DNA from: Flavobacterium xueshanense
GTDB taxonomy: Bacteria > Bacteroidota > Bacteroidia > Flavobacteriales > Flavobacteriaceae
Direction: 5' to 3'
DNA length: 41,998 nucleotides
NCBI RefSeq assembly: GCF_900112975.1
Contig: NZ_FONQ01000022.1
Span: 1 to 41,998, forward strand
The position numbers and the translations under genes are program-made. Below are positions 30,590 to 40,286 of this stretch, one piece after another (positions within the stretch are counted from its first letter, which is position 1; the number at the start of each line of letters is the position of its first letter). Under the pieces are notes generated by a model. The model saw nothing but the letters and a program-made list of their open reading frames with translations. It was not told the origin of the DNA and ran no database searches.

Positions 30590-32551
30590 ATGAGCACAGC
30601 GCACAAGGACTTGCATAGCAAATTGACATTAGGAGGTTTATTAATTTCATTGGGAATAATTTATGGCGATATAGGAACTTCGCCTTTATACGTAATGAAA
30701 GCTATACTTGGGGATCATATCATTAATGCAGATATTGTTTTAGGAGGCGTTTCAGCAGTTTTTTGGACACTAACTTTACAGACCACCATAAAGTACGTCA
30801 TCATTACTTTAAGTGCTGACAATAATGGCGAGGGTGGAATCTTTGCTTTATATGCTTTAGTCAAAAAAACAAAAATTAAATGGCTGATTGTCCCCGCAAT
30901 AATCGGTGGAAGTGCCTTACTCGCTGACGGGATTATAACACCTCCAATTTCCGTATCGTCTGCAATAGAGGGGATTAAAACATTTTATCCACAAATAAAT
31001 ACAATCCCAATTGTAATAGGTATTTTATTTGTGTTGTTTACTATTCAGCAATTTGGAAGCAAATTAGTCGGTAAATTTTTTGCACCTATGATGCTGATTT
31101 GGTTTAGTATGCTTGCTGTTTTGGGAATCACACAGATTTCTCAACATGCTGAGGTTTTTAAAGCAATCAACCCATATTATGCTTATCATTTGTTGACGAT
31201 TCATCCGGAAGGCTTTTTTGTTTTAGGGTTTGTATTTCTTTGTACAACAGGAGCTGAAGCATTATATTCGGATATGGGACATTGTGGCAGAAAAAACATT
31301 AGAATCAGCTGGATTTTTGTAAAAACTGCTTTAGTACTTAATTATTTTGGTCAAGCAGCTTATTTAATTCAGCATGAGGGGGAAACGTTACAAAGTTTAG
31401 GTGGAGAAAACGGAAATCCTTTTTACCTAATAATGCCAGACTGGTTTCAACCTATCGGAATTGTCATCGCTACACTTGCTGCTGTAATTGCGTCACAAGC
31501 ATTAATTAGCGGATCTTTTACTTTGATAAATGAAGCGATGCGATTGAATTTCTGGCCAAAAGTTAAAATTAAATATCCTACCGAATTGAAAGGTCAGTTG
31601 TACATTCCATCGATTAACTGGTTATTGTTTATCGGTTGTGTTGGGATAGTTTTGCACTTTGAAGAATCCAGTAATATGGAACATGCTTACGGTCTGGCCA
31701 TTATCTTGTGCATGATTATGACCACTATTTTACTAAATTTTTATCTGATAATGAAAAGAGTAAAATTATATTTCATTATACCATTAATTACCATTTATTT
31801 AATAATTGAATTAAGTTTTCTGGTAGCCAATATTACTAAGTTCGCTGAAGGTGGATATGTAACGCTTTTAATAGCAATCGCCTTAATTAGTATAATGACC
31901 ATTTGGTATTTAGCCAAGCAAATTAATAAAAGCTACACTAAAATTGTTAAAATTGAGGATTACAAAAAAGTGCTTGGTGAATTAAGTACTGATTTATCGA
32001 TACCGAAATATGCAACGCATTTAGTTTACATGACCAATGCAGGAAGAGTGGATGAGATCGAAGAAAAAGTAATGTATTCCATTTTACAAAAAAGACCAAA
32101 AAGAGCTGATATTTATTGGTTTGTTCATGTTAATATATTAACCGAACCTTACAAAACCGAATATAAAGTAACCGAAATAGTGAAAGATGATTTGTACCGT
32201 GTAGACTTCAATTTAGGCTTTAGAGAACCTACTAAAATCAACCTGATGTTTAAGGAAGTTATTAAGGATATGGTCCAAAAAGGAGAAGTTGATATTACCA
32301 GCCGTTACGAATCTTTGAACAAAAATAACATCATTGGTGATTTCAAATTTGTATTATCTGAAAAGTTTCTTTCTAATGACAGTGACTTGAGATGGCATGA
32401 AAAAATAATTATGAACTCTTATTTCTTGATTAAAAAACTAAGTTTATCCGAAGAAAGAGCTTTTGGTTTAGATAGCAGTTCTGTTAAAATCGAAAAGTTT
32501 CCAATGGTGCTTCACGCTCCCGAGAAGATAGCATTAACAAGGGTAAAATAA
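30590..32551 (+). CDS. kup: KUP-family potassium transporter
   Basis: The protein has 653 residues, the usual KUP size. About 12 membrane helices fill residues 15-450, then a cytoplasmic C-terminal domain. Family signatures: GIIYGDIGTSPLYVMKAI in helix 1, the loop ADNNGEGGIFALYALV, GGSALLADGIITPPISVSSAIEG, and TTGAEALYSDMGHCGRKNIRISW. It carries K+ into the cell, probably with protons. The gene is monocistronic, bounded by terminators on both sides. Confidence 0.96.
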   Translation: MSTAHKDLHSKLTLGGLLISLGIIYGDIGTSPLYVMKAILGDHIINADIVLGGVSAVFWTLTLQTTIKYVIITLSADNNGEGGIFALYALVKKTKIKWLIVPAIIGGSALLADGIITPPISVSSAIEGIKTFYPQINTIPIVIGILFVLFTIQQFGSKLVGKFFAPMMLIWFSMLAVLGITQISQHAEVFKAINPYYAYHLLTIHPEGFFVLGFVFLCTTGAEALYSDMGHCGRKNIRISWIFVKTALVLNYFGQAAYLIQHEGETLQSLGGENGNPFYLIMPDWFQPIGIVIATLAAVIASQALISGSFTLINEAMRLNFWPKVKIKYPTELKGQLYIPSINWLLFIGCVGIVLHFEESSNMEHAYGLAIILCMIMTTILLNFYLIMKRVKLYFIIPLITIYLIIELSFLVANITKFAEGGYVTLLIAIALISIMTIWYLAKQINKSYTKIVKIEDYKKVLGELSTDLSIPKYATHLVYMTNAGRVDEIEEKVMYSILQKRPKRADIYWFVHVNILTEPYKTEYKVTEIVKDDLYRVDFNLGFREPTKINLMFKEVIKDMVQKGEVDITSRYESLNKNNIIGDFKFVLSEKFLSNDSDLRWHEKIIMNSYFLIKKLSLSEERAFGLDSSSVKIEKFPMVLHAPEKIALTRVK

Positions 32552-32574
32552 ACCTTTTTCATTTCAGAATTTAG

Positions 32575-32605
32575 AAAAACACTGTTTTAAAGGCAGTGTT
32601 TTTTT
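32575..32605 (+). terminator. Intrinsic terminator of kup
   Basis: The 10-bp arms AAAAACACTG (32575-32584) and CAGTGTTTTT (32594-32603) close a 9-nt loop, with the T tract running to 32605. Confidence 0.88.
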
Positions 32606-32667
32606 ATGGAAAAAAATTAAAAAAATAACATTCATTATTTAAAATATAACATTCAATCAATTAATAG

Positions 32668-32675
32668 TACCTTTG
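32668..32675 (+). promoter_or_regulatory. -7 promoter element of the RsmB-like gene
   Basis: TACCTTTG, followed by CA, is a textbook TAnnTTTG match, 17 nt before the ATG at 32693. No -33 TTG at consensus spacing. Confidence 0.6.
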
Positions 32676-32692
32676 CACCTCAATTATCTAAA

Positions 32693-33946
32693 ATGAGATT
32701 ACACAGAAATTTAGTTTACACAACAATAGACGCCTTAAATGCCATTTTTAACGAAGGCGAATATGCTGATAAAGTTGTAGCAAGATCCTTAAAAAAAGAC
32801 AAACGTTGGGGAAGTTCTGACAGAAAGTTTGTTGCCGAAACCATCTACGAAATTGTACGTTGGAAAAGATTATACGCAGAAATAGCCGAAGTAAAAGAGC
32901 CATTTGACCGCGACAATCTTTGGAGAATGTTTTCTGTTTGGGCAGTATTAAGAGGTTATCCTATTCCGGATTGGCGTCAACTGGAAGGAACTCCAGAACG
33001 AAAAATAAAAGGGCGTTTTGACGAACTTTCAAAAGTTAGAGCTTTAAAAGAATCTATTCCGGACTGGATGGATGAATTGGGCGTAAAAGAATTAGGCGAG
33101 AAAGTTTGGGCTACCGAAATCACAGCTCAAAACCAGCCAGCTAAAGTAATCTTAAGGGTAAATACTCTTAAGACAACAAGAGAAGCGTTGCGTGCTATTT
33201 TGATGGATTTAAACATTGAAACAGAAACGCTGAAGAATCAGCCTGACGCTTTAGTGTTAAAAGAAAGAGCTAATGTTTTCTTGACTGATGCTTTCAAACA
33301 AGGTTTCTTTGAAGTTCAGGATGCCAACTCACAATTAGTTGCTGCTTTCCTTGATGTAAAACCAGGAATGCGTGTGGTTGATACCTGCGCTGGCGCTGGC
33401 GGAAAAACGCTTCACATTGCTTCTTTAATGGAAAACAAAGGACAGTTAATCGCTATGGATTTGTATGAAAGCAAATTAAAGCAATTAAAGATCAGAGCCA
33501 AAAGAGACGGTGCTTTCAATATTGAATACCGCATTATTGAGTCGACAAAAATCATAAAAAAATTACATGAAAAAGCAGACCGTGTTTTGATTGACGCACC
33601 ATGTAGCGGTTTAGGAGTTTTGAAAAGAAATCCTGACGCCAAATGGAAATTGAAACCGGAATTCATTGACAACATCCGTAAAGTACAATCGGAAGTTTTA
33701 GAAAGCTATTCTAAAATTGTAAAACCGGGAGGAAAATTAGTGTACGCTACTTGTTCTATTTTACCATCCGAGAATCAAGAACAAATTGCTCGTTTTTTGA
33801 CTACAGATATTGGCAAACATTTCAATTTTATAAAAGACCAAAAAATCTTGGCTTCAGAGTCAGGTTTCGATGGATTTTATATGGCTCTTTTAGAACGCAA
33901 AGATGAAGTCAAAAAGGTTCAGTTACAAGAAGAAACTAAAATATAA
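32693..33946 (+). CDS. rsmB: RsmB/NOP-family 16S rRNA m5C methyltransferase
   Basis: The protein has 417 residues. An N-terminal NusB-like RNA-binding region (about 1-140) is followed by the methyltransferase domain. The SAM-binding motif is VVDTCAGAGGKTLHIAS (D230), and the two catalytic cysteines are C304 in DAPCSGLG (motif IV) and C354 in YATCSILPSEN (motif VI), as expected for m5C RNA methyltransferases. RsmB in E. coli modifies C967 of 16S rRNA; the exact target here is inferred. The gene is monocistronic. Confidence 0.92.
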   Translation: MRLHRNLVYTTIDALNAIFNEGEYADKVVARSLKKDKRWGSSDRKFVAETIYEIVRWKRLYAEIAEVKEPFDRDNLWRMFSVWAVLRGYPIPDWRQLEGTPERKIKGRFDELSKVRALKESIPDWMDELGVKELGEKVWATEITAQNQPAKVILRVNTLKTTREALRAILMDLNIETETLKNQPDALVLKERANVFLTDAFKQGFFEVQDANSQLVAAFLDVKPGMRVVDTCAGAGGKTLHIASLMENKGQLIAMDLYESKLKQLKIRAKRDGAFNIEYRIIESTKIIKKLHEKADRVLIDAPCSGLGVLKRNPDAKWKLKPEFIDNIRKVQSEVLESYSKIVKPGGKLVYATCSILPSENQEQIARFLTTDIGKHFNFIKDQKILASESGFDGFYMALLERKDEVKKVQLQEETKI

Positions 33947-33969
33947 ACATATATAACTAAGAGTACAGA

Positions 33970-33994
33970 AGCTGTCCCATAAAGACAGCTTTTT
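33970..33994 (+). terminator. Intrinsic terminator of the RsmB-like gene
   Basis: The arms AGCTGTC (33970-33976) and GACAGCT (33984-33990) close a 7-nt loop and are followed by a T-rich tail. Confidence 0.85.
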
Positions 33995-34294
33995 ATTATT
34001 ACAAACATGTTATAATTCGAAATCCTTTTTACAATTAATTTATTTTTTTATTTTAAGATTTTCTACAGCTTTTATTTTGAGTTTTTGATTTCAACAATAT
34101 GGCGCTATTTTATTCATTTTAAAAATATTGACCTCGGATGGGATAACCTTAATAAGTAACCTCTTAATTTATAAAATAGTGTTTTTTCGATACCCACTTT
34201 TTTGTTAATCTTTTGACGTGAATTTACTCATTTTTGTCACAAAGGGCAAAGTAAAATAATCTTTCTGTTTTAACATAGATTTGTTGCACTAAAA
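33995..34294. other. Empty gap before the polysaccharide locus
   Basis: About 300 bp of AT-rich DNA between the rsmB terminator and the last gene of the minus-strand glycosyltransferase cluster. I see no gene, RNA or strong hairpin in it, and no clear terminator for the incoming minus-strand operon. Confidence 0.5.
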
Positions 34295-35389
34295 TTATTT
34301 TGAATTTTGGAGGAATAGATTAGCATAATGGGCTGAAACTGCTTCCCAAGTGTATATTTTATTAGCCACATTTTTCATATCCTTAGCAACCACATTTAAC
34401 TCTTCTTGATTAATATTTGATAATATTTTTAATAATTCATTTTTATTTGCAAAATACTTGGCTTTGTTTGCTGTAGTTTCCACATTATAATTTACACCAT
34501 AAGTTATAATAGGCAACTCTAGATACATTGCTTCCACTAATGAAGGATTAGTTCCTCCTGCACTATGACCATGGACATAAACATAACAATTACTTCTGAT
34601 TTGGTTTAATAAATTTTGATCATAAATGGGATCTAATAAATAGATGTTTTCAAAATTATTGAATTTCAATTTCATTTCTTTACCATAATTACTGTTGTTC
34701 CAATTCCCAATAACAACAATATTTAAACTTGGATGTTCTGAAAAGGAATGCAATATTAAATAGATGTTATTTTCTGGTTCTATTCTACAAACTTTAAATG
34801 CGTATTTTTTAGCCAAGAAAGGATATTGAGATACAACATTGGAACTTAATGCTTCTTTCTTTGTGTGATTAGCACCATATGCAATTAATTCACTATTAAT
34901 ATTATAAAAATATTTTACATACTCTTGGATTACTTTATTGTCTGCAACAACACTGTCAGCATAGGTTACTGCTATTTTTTCAGAATATTTTAAAAACATT
35001 TTAGCTGCTCTCCCCCATTTTGCACGTTTCCATTCTAACCCATCGATATTAACAATAATTAATTTATTAGATATCAATTTAATAAAGGGCAAAACGATAC
35101 AACCCGAGACTCCCAATATTAACAGTACATCTGCATAAAATAAGGCATTGAAAATGGAAATTATATCATACAAAATACTTTGAACACCATTTGCATTTAA
35201 TGGAATATATTTTAAATTGGCATTATTATACCTTTTTAACTTTTTAGAATAAAAAACACTACTACAATAAACAGTAACATCAAATGAATTGGTTAAGTGC
35301 TTCGTTAAATATTCAGCAAGAGTTTCAAAGCCACCATATTTAGCAGGAAGACCAACAATACCAATGATGGCTATTTTTTTTTGTATCAT
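34295..35389 (-). CDS. GT4 glycosyltransferase with DUF1972 N-terminus (rhamnosyltransferase-like)
   Basis: The protein has 364 residues. The N-terminus IAIIGIVGLPAKYGGFETLAEYLTKHL is the hallmark of DUF1972 proteins, which in studied cases are rhamnosyltransferases of capsule or O-antigen synthesis. The C-terminal GT-B half holds the nucleotide-sugar region HGHSAGGTNPSLVEAMYLELPIITYGVNYN, with the donor-binding Glu. The start overlaps the previous stop as ATGA (35386-35389), so the two genes are translationally coupled. Rhamnose as donor is inferred from the family; no rhamnose-synthesis genes are in view. Confidence 0.88.
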   Translation of the reverse strand: MIQKKIAIIGIVGLPAKYGGFETLAEYLTKHLTNSFDVTVYCSSVFYSKKLKRYNNANLKYIPLNANGVQSILYDIISIFNALFYADVLLILGVSGCIVLPFIKLISNKLIIVNIDGLEWKRAKWGRAAKMFLKYSEKIAVTYADSVVADNKVIQEYVKYFYNINSELIAYGANHTKKEALSSNVVSQYPFLAKKYAFKVCRIEPENNIYLILHSFSEHPSLNIVVIGNWNNSNYGKEMKLKFNNFENIYLLDPIYDQNLLNQIRSNCYVYVHGHSAGGTNPSLVEAMYLELPIITYGVNYNVETTANKAKYFANKNELLKILSNINQEELNVVAKDMKNVANKIYTWEAVSAHYANLFLQNSK

Positions 35390-36507
35390 ACTGAAATTAC
35401 TTTTTCAAGCATTATTTTAGCGCTTTCTTCCCAAGAATATTTCCCTTTGATAGTTGATTGTATTGCGCTTAAATCTATACTTTTTCTATTTTGTGTCATC
35501 TGATTAATGATTTTAACAAATTCCTCGTAATTATTTGGATCAAAAAAATAGGGATTAAAAAAATCAAAATCAGCCATTGCGGTAGTATTAGAGCAAACAA
35601 CAGGTGTACATAATGCTCCAGCTTCTAATGGAGGAATACCAAATCCCTCAGCTTTAGAAGGATAGACAAAAAATTCTGCTGCATTTAAAAAATTCTTCAA
35701 ATCTAAATCATTAACTTTTTCAAACCAGAAAATAGATTTTTTAATTTCTTTTCTTAAACTACTTATATTGTCAAAAAGTCCACTATGCAATGTATTGTCT
35801 CCAATTAAGACGAGAGCAAACCCTTTTTTCCAAAGTTTTTCCTTCACAAAAGCTGTAACTAGTAAATTTTGATTTTTTCTTGGTTCTATACGGCTTACAT
35901 ATAGTATAAAATTTTGGACGGCATATCGATCACTGATATATATTTTTGACTCATTTTTTGAGGTTTTAAAATGAAAATAATCATCTGAAACAGCATTTGG
36001 CGTAATTATTATTTTATTTGTTTTAATATTAAATTGTTTGGCAATTTTTTGTTTGGAATAATCTGAGACAGTCAATAAATAATCACAACGTTTAGCACTT
36101 AAAAAAAATAATATGTTGCGTTGCAATCGATAGAAAAAAGAAAAATCATTTGAAAAATCATTAAAAAGAATATCATGAATTGTAACGATATATTTGCAGT
36201 TTCTATTTTTAACAAAAGGAATAACATACTGAAAATGAGCATGAGTGAAACCTAATTCATTGATTATTTTAGGTATTTCTATAAAAATCCTACAAAAACT
36301 TCTTGTCGAAGAATACTGAATGTATCTTACATTAGGATGATTTCCAAAATATTCCTTAATATTTTCAATTTTATTTGCACCAAAATACAAGGTGATATTA
36401 GGGTTTAAAAATAAAATCTTTAAATACAATTCTTTAACATAAGTCAATGTACCTTGAAATTCCCCGTCAAATATATGTGCATCAACAAAAATTTTATAGT
36501 TTTTCAT
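35386..36507 (-). CDS. GT4-family glycosyltransferase
   Basis: The protein has 373 residues in a GT-B fold. The N-terminal acceptor half starts KIFVDAHIFDGEFQGTLTYVKELY. The C-terminal donor half includes FILYVSRIEPRKNQNLLVTAF and the EX7E-like segment YPSKAEGFGIPPLEAGALCTPVVCSNTTAM. It probably adds one sugar to the lipid-linked repeat unit at the inner membrane. Donor and linkage are unknown. It is 39 bp after the GT2 gene and overlaps the next gene by 4 bp. Confidence 0.9.
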   Translation of the reverse strand: MKNYKIFVDAHIFDGEFQGTLTYVKELYLKILFLNPNITLYFGANKIENIKEYFGNHPNVRYIQYSSTRSFCRIFIEIPKIINELGFTHAHFQYVIPFVKNRNCKYIVTIHDILFNDFSNDFSFFYRLQRNILFFLSAKRCDYLLTVSDYSKQKIAKQFNIKTNKIIITPNAVSDDYFHFKTSKNESKIYISDRYAVQNFILYVSRIEPRKNQNLLVTAFVKEKLWKKGFALVLIGDNTLHSGLFDNISSLRKEIKKSIFWFEKVNDLDLKNFLNAAEFFVYPSKAEGFGIPPLEAGALCTPVVCSNTTAMADFDFFNPYFFDPNNYEEFVKIINQMTQNRKSIDLSAIQSTIKGKYSWEESAKIMLEKVISV

Positions 36508-36546
36508 ACATATACTTATTTTAAAAAATTTACGACAGGCATCCTG

Positions 36547-37467
36547 TTACTTCTTTTCACTCAAATATAATTTTATTTTTCTGACGAAATAACTTTCAAT
36601 TTTCCATACTTCAAATAACGATTTTAATAAAAAGATTTTTGAGTTGCTAGACTTAAGATATGCTTTATGAAAATAAATTTTACTTTTGAAAGCATATTTG
36701 TGCATATTAATAAAACTCAAATGATTTGAAATAGTTTGTGACGATAAATGATTATAATTTAAGTTACATAAAAGGTAATTGTTAAGTCCCAATCTTTTAA
36801 CTTTGATACCTATAATAGATTCTTCCATATACAAAAAAGTGTTTTCATCTAATAGTCCTATATCAAAAAATACTTTTTTAACACCCATAAAAAAAGAACC
36901 CGCTAAACAATCAACAGGCTTGGGTTTTGAAAGATGGTCAGTGTTATAGATTTGCCTCCCCCTGTAGAAGTCTTCATTACGAAAGAAAAAATCTAATGTG
37001 AATAGTGAGCCTTTTAAATCATCTATAAATCTGGGGATTTTCCATGCTGACATCTTTGATATCTTTCCATTATCATGCATTAAAGGAGCGATAAAAGCTG
37101 GTTTCTTTAATTTTTTATATTCTTTAGCCATTTTAAATAATAATAATGTGTCTTTTATCATAATATCATTATTGCTAATTACAATAAAATCCGTCTTCTT
37201 TTTTTTTAAATAATGCAAACCAAAATTATTGCCATATGCATAACCTCCATTCCTTGCGCTAAGAATTACTTCAATATTTTTAATTTCTAAAAATGTATCT
37301 TTTAATATATCATATGATTTATTGGATGAGCAATTGTCAACTATTAGAATATTTAAATCTATTTTTTCTTGTTTTTGGAGATACATAACACAATTGATAG
37401 TATCTAAATATGATTCAAAATTCAAGATTATTACATCAATGGAGGTTAATTTATTTACTTTTTTCAT
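36547..37467 (-). CDS. GT2-family glycosyltransferase
   Basis: The protein has 306 residues in a GT-A fold. IDVIILNFESYLDTINCVMYL opens the nucleotide-binding fold, ILIVDNCSSNKSYD has the first Asp, and VISNNDIMI occupies the DxD position as NND, as in many rhamnosyl/GT2 enzymes. The FLYMEESIIGIKVKRLG segment replaces the usual ED catalytic-base motif. No membrane helix is evident. Sugar specificity is unknown. A gap of about 350 bp separates it from the upstream GT4 gene, so it may start a second transcript. Confidence 0.88.
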   Translation of the reverse strand: MKKVNKLTSIDVIILNFESYLDTINCVMYLQKQEKIDLNILIVDNCSSNKSYDILKDTFLEIKNIEVILSARNGGYAYGNNFGLHYLKKKKTDFIVISNNDIMIKDTLLLFKMAKEYKKLKKPAFIAPLMHDNGKISKMSAWKIPRFIDDLKGSLFTLDFFFRNEDFYRGRQIYNTDHLSKPKPVDCLAGSFFMGVKKVFFDIGLLDENTFLYMEESIIGIKVKRLGLNNYLLCNLNYNHLSSQTISNHLSFINMHKYAFKSKIYFHKAYLKSSNSKIFLLKSLFEVWKIESYFVRKIKLYLSEKK

Positions 37468-37818
37468 TCAATAGTGTTTTGTTTAAGAAACTGTTTTAAT
37501 ATCACTATAAATTAACTTATTGGGTGTAGCTATTCAAAACGTAAGTTCAAGTGTTTTTTAGTGGAGTGAAGCAAAACACCAAATGTCTTAAGAACCGTTT
37601 TTAATCAAATTTTTCTTGTTCTCGTCATAATTTTTTTCCCGAGGATTCGGGAGAAAATCACTAAAATTGACTAGAATTAATCATTAAAAAAATTATAACC
37701 AACGGATTAAATTAATTCAAAATAGCTCTTGCAATAAAGAAATTCTAGCCTTAAAAAGTTATAAAAAAAAAGTTCTATAAATTAAAAATAATATAATTAT
37801 CATTTAAATGCTAAACTC
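37468..37818. other. Gap of about 350 bp inside the polysaccharide locus
   Basis: No ORF of note on either strand. It contains a small hairpin TCCCGA/TCGGGA (37637-37642, 37647-37652, loop GGAT) flanked by T7 on its left, and a weak pair GTGTTTT ... AAAACAC around 37551-37579. No TAnnTTTG match was found on the minus strand for the GT2 gene. The gap may mark a lost gene or an operon boundary. Confidence 0.4.
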
Positions 37819-38994
37819 TTAATTACTTTCACTCTTGTTATTTGAAAACTTTGTTAATATAAGTATTTCTCTCATTTTCTTACCCCACAAGTCCCAATTT
37901 AATTCATTTTCAAATTTCTTGCGGGCGTTTAAAGCTAAATTACTTAATTGCACTCGATCATCTAAAAGCGATTGAATAGTAGCTGCATAATCATGTGGCG
38001 TAGCTGTAAACGGTAAAGTATAACCGTTTACACCACTTTCAATAATTGAACTTACTCCGCCGGTATCTGTAGTTATAACCGGTATTCCAAAAGCATTAGC
38101 TTCGCAAAACACTATAGGGGTACAATCAGCACGGGTAGGAACAAATAAAAGATGTGTATTGTATAAAATATTTAGTAAAATATCATATTCTTCCGGTTTG
38201 TTCTTATCAAGAAATGGCACTATTTTAATTTTATCATCATTTTTTAATAAAATAGGAATACAACCACATATTGTTAAAGTTACATCATATCCTCTACTAA
38301 TTAACAGATTGAATGTTTCTACTACAATTTCTCCACCTTTTCTTTGCCAATCCACTCCCAAAAAAAGAAAATTTATGGTACTATCGAATTGTTTGTTTAA
38401 ACTTGCTTTTTGCGGAGTAAAATCTAGATTGGCCCCAAATTTCACTGTAAAAACAGAATTTTTATCAACTTTATAATTATTAATTACATATTCAGCTGCC
38501 CAAGTGGAAGAATAAACATGAGTAACAGACTTTTTCAGTGCGTATTTTTCAATTAAATTACCCTCTTTACAAGAAAAATCGGAAATATTTGAAAAATAAT
38601 CATAATAATTATTTAATTGTCCAAAAGAGCTATCCGATAAATAACATATTGGTATCGATGACTCCAAATAGGCGATTTCCGTGGCTGCTACTGGAGCAAA
38701 AATTACATCAATTTTTTTATTTTCGAGTTTTTTTTTTATTTGAGAAGCATAAAATTTACTTAGTACCAAACTGTGGGACCTATCATGTTTTTTAAAAAAA
38801 AAAACCTGATTTATCACAGTGTTTATTAAAAGCAATAATTTTATTGTTAAATTGTACTTTATAGGCGCAATTAAATAAACTTCATCAACTTCTTTCAATA
38901 AAGATTCATACATCTTAAAATGCGTTCCGGACCAACTTCTTTTATCTTTCGGATTTTTTGCGGTTAGGTATCCAACTGTAAGTTTTTCTTTCAT
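37819..38994 (-). CDS. GT4-family glycosyltransferase
   Basis: The protein has 391 residues in a GT-B fold. The N-terminal half has a hydrophobic stretch (about 48-66) that may contact the membrane. The C-terminal donor half shows FLFLGVDWQRKGGEIVVETFNLL and the EX7E-like motif PTRADCTPIVFCEANAFGIPVITTDTGGVSSII. It follows the polymerase gene by 14 bp on the same strand. Donor sugar and linkage are unknown. Confidence 0.9.
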   Translation of the reverse strand: MKEKLTVGYLTAKNPKDKRSWSGTHFKMYESLLKEVDEVYLIAPIKYNLTIKLLLLINTVINQVFFFKKHDRSHSLVLSKFYASQIKKKLENKKIDVIFAPVAATEIAYLESSIPICYLSDSSFGQLNNYYDYFSNISDFSCKEGNLIEKYALKKSVTHVYSSTWAAEYVINNYKVDKNSVFTVKFGANLDFTPQKASLNKQFDSTINFLFLGVDWQRKGGEIVVETFNLLISRGYDVTLTICGCIPILLKNDDKIKIVPFLDKNKPEEYDILLNILYNTHLLFVPTRADCTPIVFCEANAFGIPVITTDTGGVSSIIESGVNGYTLPFTATPHDYAATIQSLLDDRVQLSNLALNARKKFENELNWDLWGKKMREILILTKFSNNKSESN

Positions 38995-39008
38995 ATTGTT
39001 GGCGAATA

Positions 39009-40283
39009 TTAATTTAACTTTATAATTTTTCCTCTCAATGTTTTCATTTTAAGTGTAGCGCCAACTATAATTAGTAGCAACACAGGCGTTGTTGTTGTAA
39101 AAATTCCATGAACTACAAAAGTTAGAAGCAAGACTGTGAATACAGCTGCCTGTAAAAGCATGGTTGTTAATTTTTCTAGTTTACTAAAACTGAGTACAGA
39201 AACTTTTAAGGCGACTTTTAAAAGTTTAAATAAAAAAAGAAAGAAAAAAAATAACCCAAGTAATCCGGTTTTTAATAATACTGTAATAAAACCATTATGG
39301 AACATAGGTAAAACATCTAATGAATCCATTTCACCATTAAAAATCCAATTTGGAGTATAAACAACAGTACCGAAGCCCTGGCCAATTAATATCTCAATAA
39401 AATTACCTTCACTGAATTTTGTTAGCCCTAAAAATGCTTCATATCCACGCCAATTTTGACTTATTTCAAATGATGTTTCATAATCCTGAACAAGAATTTC
39501 ATTGAAAGAATGATTTATTTTTGATTGAAATGTATCTTCTTCTACTGCACTGGATTCAACTTTTATGAAAAAGCCTCCAAAAATAATTAATACTACTACA
39601 AATACTGTTAGCCAGTAGATTTTTAAAATATAAATAGATTTGGTTATTAAAGGAATTAAAATCATTACTAATAATAAAAAATAATCTGTTCTGGAAAATG
39701 ATATCGCAACTGAGAACAGAGAAATACCCATCATCAACCATTCTTGAAAATTTTCAAATAATTTAAATTTACATATTCTTGCATAAAACAATATTGTAAA
39801 TGCTAACAATGCTGTTGCATTTGATAAACTATACTCATATCTTGTTTCTAGACCTAGTTGGGTCAATAATGCTGGATTTAAAACTAACTCTATCAATTTA
39901 TAAATAGTGATTACAAGTGAACTTATTACAACAATTCGTATTAGCTCTCTAAAATCAATTATGTTTTTAGACATGTAAAATCCGATAATTATAAATATTG
40001 GAGCTTGAATAAAGTACATTATATCTCTTGAAAAATAATACAAATCATATTCTGCTAAATGGACTATCCCAACTAAAAATCCTGTAAAAATAATCATCTT
40101 TAAAAAAAATATATATTTTAATCCAAGCGAAGCATTTACTGATCTATTAAGTTCAAGATGAATCAATAAAGGAATTGATAAAAAAACTACAGCTTGGTCC
40201 CAAGCTGTTTGGGAAAGAACCAATAGCAGAGCAGTATACCATAAAGTCAAATCTTTTTTATTTGATTTTCGAAATCTTTTCAT
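39009..40283 (-). CDS. O-antigen polymerase/ligase-like membrane protein (Wzy/WaaL type)
   Basis: The protein has 424 residues with about 10-12 hydrophobic helices and one larger loop (about 235-330, ESSAVEEDTFQSKINHSF ... ILIGQGFGTVVYTPNW) before the last helices, the typical Wzy_C layout. Next to a Wzx flippase it most likely polymerises repeat units in the periplasm (Wzy). Wzy and WaaL cannot be separated on sequence alone. The gene lies 3 bp after the flippase gene. Confidence 0.82.
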   Translation of the reverse strand: MKRFRKSNKKDLTLWYTALLLVLSQTAWDQAVVFLSIPLLIHLELNRSVNASLGLKYIFFLKMIIFTGFLVGIVHLAEYDLYYFSRDIMYFIQAPIFIIIGFYMSKNIIDFRELIRIVVISSLVITIYKLIELVLNPALLTQLGLETRYEYSLSNATALLAFTILFYARICKFKLFENFQEWLMMGISLFSVAISFSRTDYFLLLVMILIPLITKSIYILKIYWLTVFVVVLIIFGGFFIKVESSAVEEDTFQSKINHSFNEILVQDYETSFEISQNWRGYEAFLGLTKFSEGNFIEILIGQGFGTVVYTPNWIFNGEMDSLDVLPMFHNGFITVLLKTGLLGLFFFFLFLFKLLKVALKVSVLSFSKLEKLTTMLLQAAVFTVLLLTFVVHGIFTTTTPVLLLIIVGATLKMKTLRGKIIKLN

Positions 40284-40286
40284 GAT

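Noticed and set aside
37551..37579. GTGTTTT ... AAAACAC inverted pair
   Set aside because: Short A/T-rich arms with a 15-nt loop are expected by chance in this DNA.
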